Shown here piece by piece: positions 23,141-29,457 of a stretch of 29,457 nucleotides of DNA. The DNA is from an uncultured Bacteroidales bacterium (GTDB lineage: Bacteria; Bacteroidota; Bacteroidia; Bacteroidales; F082). Location of the stretch: assembly GCA_905234765.1 (NCBI GenBank), contig CAJOIF010000041.1, positions 1-29,457 on the forward strand, given 5' to 3'. The notes beneath the pieces are model-generated. The model was not told where the DNA came from. It saw only the letters and a list, made by a program, of their open reading frames with translations, and searched no databases. The position numbers were made by a program, and so were the translations under genes. Position 1 is the stretch's first letter. Each line of letters opens with the position of its first letter.

Positions 23141-26100
23141 TGTCCGAAACTTTCAAATCACAAGCCCTTGAGGCCAATCTGGCGCAAACCAGATATAAAG
23201 ATATCTTCATTCCTGAAGACCACCAACAATTTATCGCCCTGTCTGCCAAATACTTCGGCATCAACAAGCGGGCAAAAGAGTGCATTACCGAATACCATCA
23301 CCCGCTCTCCAACCACACCTTCGTGACGGAGGAGTTGCGCAAGATGCTGATGGACGACTTCTGGTTCTACACTCGCGACGACATCCCCGCCGATGCCTTG
23401 CACATCCCCTTGGAGATGATGCACAGCCTGTTGAAACCCGAAGTGGCGGCCAAACTGCGCCTCAATATCATCATCACTTTGATGGAATTTGCCAATAAAG
23501 TCATTTCGGAATCACCCAAGCATTGTGAATTGATTTCGTTGGTTTTCAATATTTTGGAGGGTGCGTTTGAAGGCAATAAAGATGTCTATATCTTGGCCAC
23601 CAAACACGCAGGACGCTATTTGGATAAGGTAGCCCACGACGAGCGTTTCGCGGATGCGGCTTGTCATTTGCTGCGGATGATGTTGCAGGAAAACTACCGC
23701 TATTGGCAAACCACCTCGCAGGTGGAGAACTGGGTGGAAAGCAAGCGGAAAATGCTCACCGAGGAGGAAATCTACACCGTTTGCAACGAAATCGGCCAAC
23801 CCTATTTCGACCACTTGAACGCTGATTTGGCCGCTGCCGACACATGGGAAAAACTGACGGATTTGCCGCATTTTGAGCAAGTTGCCAAGCGTTTCACCGA
23901 GTCGGAGAAGGCCTTCCCGCATTTCATCACCAAGTTCCATTTTGTGTTTTTCCTGCTCCACCTGCCGGGCATGGAGAACCAGCGCGAACGCCTCATCTGG
24001 AACATGGACCGCATGATGCGCGACGCCATCGACGAGATGCCGCAAGAGGAGCTGATTCCGTTCATCGACACGATTTTCGACCTCGCCGAGGAGTTGCGCA
24101 AGGACTACATGTCTGCAGTGCTCGACTTCCAACTCACCTTGGGCTTGAAAATCATCGATGTCGACCAGACCGAGATGAAGGAAATCGTCAATTATTTTGA
24201 GAAGAAGCTTATTGCGTTCGGTTTTGTTACGCCGGGCAACGTGTTCGTGGGCGAGGACTGGCAACTCTCTGTGGATGAGAACCATATCAAGAATATCCGT
24301 GTGTGGCTTGAGTTGATTGAACATGCCAAGTCGCCCTTGGACAAGCTGCTTTCCGCTTTGATCGTCAACCTGAAACTGGGCGGCATTTTCTTGAGCGACA
24401 CGGACTTGTTCCAACGTGAAATTACGAAGGTGCTCAACTCCAACATTACACCTTATTATAAAAAGGTGAAGCAACTGACGCGCATTTTCCCTGTCTATTT
24501 CAACGAAATCGGTGCTGAAGGCGAAATCCGCAACGTGACCACCAACATGGACGAGATTTCGGGCCGTCAGGACAAGTTGGTGCATTTTCTTCGCAAACAG
24601 GTGCATACCGAGAGCAACAATACCCTCATAGGCTTGACTTTCGATGTGTTCAAGTTTTGGAGCGGCGGTAATGTGGAGGCATTGAAACCGATTCTGCCGA
24701 ACAATGTCTTCGAGAGCATCGACAAAGAGAGCACATGGTTTGTGCATGTCCACAACCTCGTGCAGATGATGTGTGAAATCTCCTGTCTCAATCCCGAGGA
24801 TGTGCTGATGCTCTCCCGCGACGACTACGAAAACCTCATCGGTTCGGCCTCGCGCCGACTCGAATTGGATGACGAAATCAGCCAACGTGAACACGCTCGC
24901 CTGATGGACATCCGCGACCTATATGCCTATCTCCGAGAGAAATACAGCTTCGAATCGGTCAATATTTTCAGTTCGTTGCGTAGTTTCCCCTTCATCCCCG
25001 ACGAGGAAATCGATGAGTTCGAAAAGGTCTATAAGGCCAAGGACTTCGGCAAGTCGCTGACCATGATCTACGCCTTCATGGACAAGCTCAAGACCGTGAT
25101 TTTCAACCCCGAACAGAGCGAAGGCTGGGAGAATATCTACCACAAGCGGCATATCGCCATCGGTATTCCGTCGATGTACGGCACCTACCGCGAGAACAAG
25201 TTTGAAGCCATGGGTCTGACCTTCCGTTTGGAGCGTGTCGCTACGCAACTCATGGAGAAGGTCGTGCAGAGCATCAATTTGGAATATATCTCGGAACGCA
25301 CACTGAATCAGATTTATAGAATCCTCGAATATTTCCGCAACGGCCTCGAATTGGACGGCATCACCAACCAAAGTTTCAATCAAAAACTCGACATGTTGCG
25401 CTATAGTTTGACCTCACGAAGCTTCTCTTTCGGTCAGTATATCAACATTTTCCAGTTCATCGCCGAGGACGTGCGCCGCATCATCATCAAGTACTTCCTC
25501 AAATCGTATGAATACCCGCTGAAAATCGTCATTCCGCAGCTCTTTGACCCCGAAGGGAAACTCAATGAGCGCGAGACGACTGCCTTAATCAGCAAGAAAT
25601 CAGAGGAATTCCACCGCGACCTGCTCTCCGATGCCTTCCTGATGCAGCCTTTGGACAACTTCATTGGGCGCATTTTGGCTTCCTTACGTACCATGGAAAC
25701 CACGCTGAATGAGAAATTGATCAGCGACATCATGACTTACAACTCTGAAATGCTGATTAGCCCGTTCTGGGAAAGGACGCCCAAGATGGACAACCAGGTC
25801 TTCATCGGCAACAAGGCCAACAACCTGAAAAACTTGTACTTACACGGTATGCCTGTGCCTCCAGGCTTCGTCATCACGACAGAAACTTTCCGCCGCAATG
25901 AGACCATCAACACCATTCCCGAGTTGCGCACCGAGATTCACGGCATGATTCGCAAGCACATCGAGGAGTTGGAGCGTATCAGCGGACGCAAGTTCGGCAA
26001 CCCAGAGGCACCATTGTTGGTTTCGGTGCGTTCTGGTACGGCTATCTCCATGCCGGGTGCCATGGACACTTTCCTCAATGTTGGCCTTAACGACGAACAG

Positions 26101-27282
26101 GTGGAAGCCATCGCCGCCGACCCCGACAAGGCGTGGGCCATTTGGGACTCGTACCGCCGTTTCCTGCAAAGCTGGGGTATGGCCAAAGGCATTGAGCGCG
26201 ATGTCTTTGACGACGAAATCAACGCCTACAAGCAGAAGAATAGCGTGAAGGTGAAGGCCGACTTCAGCATCGGCCAGATGCGCGAGGTGGCCCATTCCTA
26301 CAAACGCATCCTCGACGACCATGGTGTGGCCTTCGAACAAGACCCGTTCAAGCAGTTGATTGATTGCGTCAACATGGTCATCGAGTCGTGGAACTCCGAG
26401 CGAGCTTTGGCCTATCGCCGTCACTTGGGCATTTCCGAGAATTGGGGTACTGCCGTTATCGTCCAGCAGATGATTTTTGGTAATCGCAGCGAGACTTCGG
26501 GCTCGGGTGTGGTGTTCACGCAGAACCCGCATCGCGAGCGTCCTGGTGTGCACCTTTACGGCGACTTCACTTTGCGCAGTCAGGGCGAGGACATCGTCGG
26601 AGGCTTGGTTAAGCCGCTGCCGATTGGCGAGACGCAGCGCAAGGCCGCTGGATTGGAAGGGCCTTCCATGCAGACGTTGCTGCCCGACATCTATAAAAAG
26701 ATCTTTTCCATCGCCGTCGAGCTCACAGAGAACCTCGGCTACAGCCCGCAAGAGATGGAGTTTACTTTCGAATCCGACAAGCCCGAGGACTTCCACATCC
26801 TGCAAATCCGCGACCAAGACCTCAAGACCGAGGAGGAAAAGACCGCCTTTGTGTTGTCGCCCGACGAGATGCAGCAGTTGGGTCACGGCATGGGTATTGG
26901 TGGCGGTGCCATGAATGGTTTGGCCGCCTTCAATGCTGAGCAAATCAAGGCTTTACGAGAGCAACATCCCGACAGTCAAGTTATCCTCGTCCGTCCCGAC
27001 ACCGTCCCAGATGACATCGGCATGATTTTCGACTGCGACGGTCTGCTGACGGCTCGTGGCGGAGCCACCTCACACGCAGCGGTCACGGCGGTGCGTTTGG
27101 GTAAAGTATGTGTGGTCAGTTGCGATGGTCTCGAAGTCGATGTCAACGACGAATTCGGCCAACTCAACGGCCATCCGCTCAAGATGGGCGACGCAATCGC
27201 CATCGACGGCAACCTCGGCATTGTTTATCTCGGCCATTACCAAACCGAGAAGATGAAGGTGGGGAAAGGGTATAATTATTAG
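23140..27282 (+). CDS. PEP synthase/PPDK-like phosphotransferase with a large N-terminal domain and no PEP barrel
   Basis: The 1380-aa protein has three visible parts. Residues about 1-880 are mostly helical, charged and free of motifs I know. From about 885 ('NQVFIGNKANNLKNLYLHGMPVPPGFVIT') to about 1220 is a PEP/pyruvate-binding, ATP-grasp-type domain with 'VSVRSGTAISMPGAMDTFLNVG', 'GTAVIVQQMIFGN', 'GSGVVFTQNPH', 'GEDIVGG' and 'EFTFE...FHILQIRD'. Residues about 1280-1370 are the swivelling phosphohistidine domain with 'TARGGATSHAAV' and the phosphorylatable His1312. The C-terminal TIM barrel that binds PEP/pyruvate in PPDK and PEP synthase is absent; the protein ends about 68 residues after the histidine. 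It may instead phosphorylate another acceptor, as do rifampicin phosphotransferase and glucan water dikinase, which share these two domains. Start ATG 23140 overlaps the hipA stop by one base. Related long proteins exist in Bacteroidales as I recall, but function is unknown. Confidence 0.82.
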   Translation: MSETFKSQALEANLAQTRYKDIFIPEDHQQFIALSAKYFGINKRAKECITEYHHPLSNHTFVTEELRKMLMDDFWFYTRDDIPADALHIPLEMMHSLLKPEVAAKLRLNIIITLMEFANKVISESPKHCELISLVFNILEGAFEGNKDVYILATKHAGRYLDKVAHDERFADAACHLLRMMLQENYRYWQTTSQVENWVESKRKMLTEEEIYTVCNEIGQPYFDHLNADLAAADTWEKLTDLPHFEQVAKRFTESEKAFPHFITKFHFVFFLLHLPGMENQRERLIWNMDRMMRDAIDEMPQEELIPFIDTIFDLAEELRKDYMSAVLDFQLTLGLKIIDVDQTEMKEIVNYFEKKLIAFGFVTPGNVFVGEDWQLSVDENHIKNIRVWLELIEHAKSPLDKLLSALIVNLKLGGIFLSDTDLFQREITKVLNSNITPYYKKVKQLTRIFPVYFNEIGAEGEIRNVTTNMDEISGRQDKLVHFLRKQVHTESNNTLIGLTFDVFKFWSGGNVEALKPILPNNVFESIDKESTWFVHVHNLVQMMCEISCLNPEDVLMLSRDDYENLIGSASRRLELDDEISQREHARLMDIRDLYAYLREKYSFESVNIFSSLRSFPFIPDEEIDEFEKVYKAKDFGKSLTMIYAFMDKLKTVIFNPEQSEGWENIYHKRHIAIGIPSMYGTYRENKFEAMGLTFRLERVATQLMEKVVQSINLEYISERTLNQIYRILEYFRNGLELDGITNQSFNQKLDMLRYSLTSRSFSFGQYINIFQFIAEDVRRIIIKYFLKSYEYPLKIVIPQLFDPEGKLNERETTALISKKSEEFHRDLLSDAFLMQPLDNFIGRILASLRTMETTLNEKLISDIMTYNSEMLISPFWERTPKMDNQVFIGNKANNLKNLYLHGMPVPPGFVITTETFRRNETINTIPELRTEIHGMIRKHIEELERISGRKFGNPEAPLLVSVRSGTAISMPGAMDTFLNVGLNDEQVEAIAADPDKAWAIWDSYRRFLQSWGMAKGIERDVFDDEINAYKQKNSVKVKADFSIGQMREVAHSYKRILDDHGVAFEQDPFKQLIDCVNMVIESWNSERALAYRRHLGISENWGTAVIVQQMIFGNRSETSGSGVVFTQNPHRERPGVHLYGDFTLRSQGEDIVGGLVKPLPIGETQRKAAGLEGPSMQTLLPDIYKKIFSIAVELTENLGYSPQEMEFTFESDKPEDFHILQIRDQDLKTEEEKTAFVLSPDEMQQLGHGMGIGGGAMNGLAAFNAEQIKALREQHPDSQVILVRPDTVPDDIGMIFDCDGLLTARGGATSHAAVTAVRLGKVCVVSCDGLEVDVNDEFGQLNGHPLKMGDAIAIDGNLGIVYLGHYQTEKMKVGKGYNY

Positions 27283-27324
27283 TTGAGAGTTTAGAGTTGG
27301 GGATAGTGTAATTCCGTATCGAAC

Positions 27325-28164
27325 TTGTTGGGAAACTTGTTGGGTGCTTGTTCGTTTTCGGGCATTTCCCACCATACGACAACACTTACGCTCTTTGCCG
27401 TCATCGCGGGCTTGACCCGGTCTGTCTTTGGTTCTGAACGATTTCGGTTCCAATTGTCTCAAAATGAGACAAATGAACTGGTCACAAATTGTGACCGGTT
27501 GCAAAATTTGAAGCATTCCAGCATTCTTCCACATGTATTCACCGAACAAGGAGTAGCCATGCTATCTTCTGTATTAAACAGTCCGACCGCAATAAAAGTA
27601 GGGATCCAAATCATGGATGTGTTTGTTGCTCTTCGTCACTTTGTTTTGGCCAATGCGGAAGTATTTCAAAGATTGGAAGCAATAGAACATCATCAACTGG
27701 AATTAGCTTCCCAAATAGCCGACGCCGACCATCGACTTGATGAAGTTTTCAAGCGGTTGGATAATGGCAGTGTGCGCCCCACCCAAGGCATCTTTTTTGA
27801 CGGACAGATCTTTGATGCCTACACCTTTGTCAGTGACCTCGTCCGCAGTGCCCAAAGGCGCATTGTCTTGTTTGACAACTATGTGGACGACACGGTGCTG
27901 ACCCTGCTTGACAAGCGCGCCGACGGAGTGAGCGCGCAAATCTATACGCGCAGCATCACGCAACAGTTAGTGCTCGATTTGCAGCGTCACAACGCGCAAT
28001 ACCGCCCCGTCGCCATTGACGAGTTCCAAAATGCTCACGACCGCTTTTTCTGCATCGACGACACGGTTTATCATATCGGGGCTTCGTTGAAGGACTTGGG
28101 CAAGAAATGGTTCGCCTTCAGCCGCATGGAACTCGGCACGGATGCGCTGCGGGCGAAGATGTGA
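27325..28164 (+). pseudogene. ORF6N-domain protein missing its N-terminal part
   Basis: Homology begins at about 27436 with 'ERFRFQLSQNETNELVTNCDRLQNLKHSS', 'LPHVFTEQGVAMLSSVLNSP' and 'IQIMDVFVALRHF'. This is the second half of the ORF6N (phage/regulator-like) domain. The expected first half ('..YEIRG..VMLDxDLA.LY') is absent; the frame before 27436 is repeat DNA that merely stays open. The C-terminal part ('GIFFDGQIFDAYTFVSDLVRSAQRRIVLFDNYVDDTVLTLLDKRADGV', 'HDRFFCIDDTVYHIGASLKDLGKKWFAFSRM') is a PLD-like module usual for this family and is complete. I infer 5' truncation at a dispersed repeat. ORF6N proteins are often linked to phage or abortive functions; role unknown. Confidence 0.75.
27401..27420. 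repeat. Copy of the 'GCGGGCTTGACCC' dispersed repeat
   Basis: CGCGGGCTTGACCCGG here matches ATTGCGGGCTTGACCCGCAA at 28652-28671 in its core. It lies 16 bp before the point where ORF6N homology begins (27436). No other gene is seen between 27283 and 27435. Confidence 0.6.
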
Positions 28165-28188
28165 AAAGATGGACGAGTTGCTTTTCTA

Positions 28189-28251
28189 GGTTGCCCGTGG
28201 CTCGCGTTTCCGACCCAGTGAAAGGGAGGCGTGCCTGGTTGAAACCTTTCT
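28189..28251 (+). repeat. Degenerate tail of a third copy of the 254-bp repeat
   Basis: CCGTGGC and CGACCCAGTGAAAGGGAGGCG-like sequence here match the end of repeat copy 2 and what follows it (28945-29000). This suggests an older copy lay just upstream of copy 1. Confidence 0.5.
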
Positions 28252-28255
28252 GCTT

Positions 28256-28509
28256 ATGTCATCCCTGCGAGGGCATGCGGGGAGCTTGGGATCTATGGCT
28301 GCGTCTTCCTTTTCTCTTGAAAGAAAAGTAAGCGAAAAGTTCAAGGCCAAAACCATCGGCCCACCGCACGGCCAGCCTAAACGCCTGACTTTCAGGTCGG
28401 GTAGTGCCTGTTGGCAAACGCAAGCGCCCCTCCGTGAAAGTCAAGCGTTTAGTCCGTCCCTTGGGCGACCGCTCCCCCGCGTTTTGGCCGTGGCCCGCGC
28501 ACCCGACCC
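28256..28509 (+). repeat. 254-bp direct repeat, copy 1
   Basis: This copy matches 28713-28966 at a constant offset of 457 bp without gaps and with only scattered base changes. Inside is a long inverted repeat, CTAAACGCCTGACTTTCA against TGAAAGTCAAGCGTTTAG (one mismatch), plus GC-rich ends. Open frames across it exist in both copies and on both strands but show no protein family or ribosome-binding site, so I do not call a gene. Confidence 0.85.
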
Positions 28510-28546
28510 GGCCTGTTTTTGGCGTTCCCGCATTGTCGGCAATACA

Positions 28547-28610
28547 GACGCGCTTCGGCGCGTCATTGACTAACGTCGAATCTGGCGATTTGCGAGGAAC
28601 GAAGCAATCC
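28547..28610. repeat. UUCG-type hairpin and dispersed GAGGAACGAAGCAATCC element
   Basis: GACGCGC-TTCG-GCGCGTC (28547-28564) is a perfect 7-bp stem with a TTCG tetraloop and no T run. TTGCGAGGAACGAAGCAATCC-like sequence at 28590-28610 is an intergenic repeat phrase I know from several bacterial groups. Confidence 0.6.
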
Positions 28611-28651
28611 AGGGAATCCACTATACAACAACACTAACACCCCATGGAGTC

Positions 28652-28672
28652 ATTGCGGGCTTGACCCGCAAT
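28652..28672. repeat. Palindromic 'ATTGCGGG...CCCGCAAT' element
   Basis: ATTGCGGG (28652-28659) and CCCGCAAT (28665-28672) form an 8-bp inverted repeat with a 5-nt loop. It is the intact form of the sequence at 27401-27420. Confidence 0.65.
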
Positions 28673-28712
28673 CTCTTACGCATGGGGGCTTTCAGGGCTT
28701 TGTGTAGCAGCC

Positions 28713-28966
28713 ATGTCATCCCTGCAAGGGCATGTGGGGAGCTTGGGATCTATGGCTGCGTCTTCCTTTTCTCTTGAAAGAAAAGTAAGCGAAAAGTTCA
28801 AGGTCAAAACCATCGGCCCACCGCACGGCCAGCCTAAACGCCTGACTTTCATGTCGGGTAGTGCCTATCGGCAAACGCAAGCGCCCCTCCGTGAAAGTCA
28901 AGCGTTTAGTCTGTCCCTTGGGCGACCGCTCCCCCGCGTTTTGGCCGTGGCCCGCGCGCCCGACCC
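28713..28966 (+). repeat. 254-bp direct repeat, copy 2
   Basis: This is the second copy of 28256-28509, with the same inner inverted repeat. Beyond 28966 it continues into CAGTGAAGGGTAGGCG, related to the sequence just before copy 1. No gene is supported between 28165 and 29144. Confidence 0.85.
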
Positions 28967-29087
28967 AGTGAAGGGTAGGCGAGCCCGGGTGAGAGTATTC
29001 TACTCATAAACCCTTGCTTTCCCATGGGTTGAAAGGATTGTTGGGAACTTTTTGAGCAAGGCCAATAGTATGAAATCGAAAAGTTAT

Positions 29088-29095
29088 TATATTTG
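29088..29095 (+). promoter_or_regulatory. -7 box of the DUF1016 gene
   Basis: TATATTTG fits TAnnTTTG and lies 49 nt before the ATG at 29145. No clear -33 element is visible. Confidence 0.55.
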
Positions 29096-29144
29096 CAGGT
29101 TGTAAATGCAAACAATGCAATGAGTTATACAAGATAGGCTTTTT

Positions 29145-29457
29145 ATGGAACAATCTATGATAACCCCACTCGTTAAAGAGGCAGTAGAAGCTATCAAGAC
29201 GGCTATTCAGCAGACCCGATACAATGTCATGCGTCATGCCAATAAAGAGCTGCTTTCGTTGTATTACGGTGTTGGGGGATATTTATCGCAGCAAGCATCG
29301 GTTGCAAAATGGGGTGACAAAGTTCTTGATAGTATTTCTGATCAGTTACAACAAGAGATGCCAGGGCTTCGTGGTTTCTCGAAAGGGAATATTAAGAAGA
29401 TGCGCAAGTTCTATGAGGAGTGGATGCCGATCTTTGGTTCGCTGTCAACGAACCAAA
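29145..29457 (+). CDS. DUF1016 / YhcG-type PDDEXK nuclease, N-terminal part, cut by the window end
   Basis: The frame from ATG 29145 stays open to the end of the window (104 codons). It reads 'MEQSMITPLVKEAVEAIKTA', then 'NVMRHANKELLSLYYGVGGYL', 'WGDKVLDSISDQLQQEMPGLRGFSKGNIKKMRKFYEEW', which is the conserved N-terminal domain of DUF1016 (YhcG). Full proteins have a C-terminal PDDEXK nuclease domain, which would lie to the right of the window. They often occur in accessory and defence regions, and R-M loci are common neighbours. The role here is unknown. Confidence 0.85.
   Translation, partial: MEQSMITPLVKEAVEAIKTAIQQTRYNVMRHANKELLSLYYGVGGYLSQQASVAKWGDKVLDSISDQLQQEMPGLRGFSKGNIKKMRKFYEEWMPIFGSLSTNQ

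Noticed and set aside
23512..24894. 460-aa open frame on the minus strand
   Set aside because: It is a shadow of the 1380-aa phosphotransferase gene with His/Leu/Val-rich, family-less translation. The same applies to 25840-26943 and 1124-2074.
27325..28164. Integrated prophage, suggested by the ORF6N domain
   Set aside because: No integrase, capsid, portal or terminase genes are nearby. ORF6N proteins also occur singly in Bacteroidales genomes.
28256..29009. Open frames of about 100 aa in both copies of the 254-bp repeat
   Set aside because: The frames exist in several phases and both strands, start at varying points and show no family or ribosome-binding site. They follow from GC-rich repeat DNA.
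1..29457. tRNA or rRNA genes
   Set aside because: I saw no cloverleaf-like stretch with GGTTC/CCA features and no rRNA sequence in either strand, though reading by eye could miss a tRNA.

Overview
The window looks like a chromosomal piece of a Bacteroidales bacterium (phylum Bacteroidota). Three things point there. The promoters carry the Bacteroidota -7 box (TAnnTTTG) and the genes have weak Shine-Dalgarno sites. There is a prokaryotic-HU/SPOR-domain protein and an LptF/G-type permease typical of the phylum. There is also a surface lipoprotein of the 'FSVS..kVYFS..NLrY' type with a C-terminal 'RLVWD' end. A pyruvate:ferredoxin oxidoreductase gene suggests an anaerobe. I cannot name a genus.

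Layout. (1) 1-3253: most of a pyruvate:ferredoxin oxidoreductase gene, broken by two small deletions whose frame effects cancel, then an intrinsic terminator. (2) 3315-6946: an AT-richer restriction-modification pair, an HNH nuclease facing a double-domain DNA methyltransferase, with 3' ends overlapping by 4 bp. (3) 7100-9000: two tandem REP-associated tyrosine transposase (RAYT) genes among their own REP/REPIN palindromes. Both genes also carry a complete REPIN in frame inside the coding sequence. (4) 9045-16942: a long + strand housekeeping run: membrane transglutaminase-like protein, tgt, LptF/G-like permease, terminator, then deoxynucleoside kinase, kdsB, HU-SPOR protein, trmB and a HerA-like ATPase, closed by a 37-bp perfect two-way terminator. 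(5) 16983-18930, minus strand: gap (GAPDH), preceded by a three-gene module of small ORFs around a DUF3990 (ADP-ribosyltransferase-like) protein, joined by ATGA overlaps. (6) 19024-21366: a structured leader or candidate small RNA, a small secreted repeat protein and a frameshifted surface lipoprotein gene. (7) 21367-21690: palindrome-rich intergenic DNA. (8) 21727-27282: hipB-hipA plus a 1380-aa PEP-synthase-like phosphotransferase whose start overlaps the hipA stop. (9) 27283-29144: a 5'-truncated ORF6N gene and two 254-bp direct repeats with other dispersed palindromes. (10) 29145-end: the start of a DUF1016/YhcG-type nuclease.

How it fits together. Regions 1, 4 and gap are core metabolism, tRNA modification and envelope synthesis (queuosine, m7G46 tRNA, Kdo activation, LPS export). 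Between them sit defence and selfish modules: R-M, RAYT/REPIN, DUF3990 module, HipBA, DUF1016. The points most worth following up are the REPINs embedded in frame in the transposases that should recognise them, and the hipBA-phosphotransferase operon.
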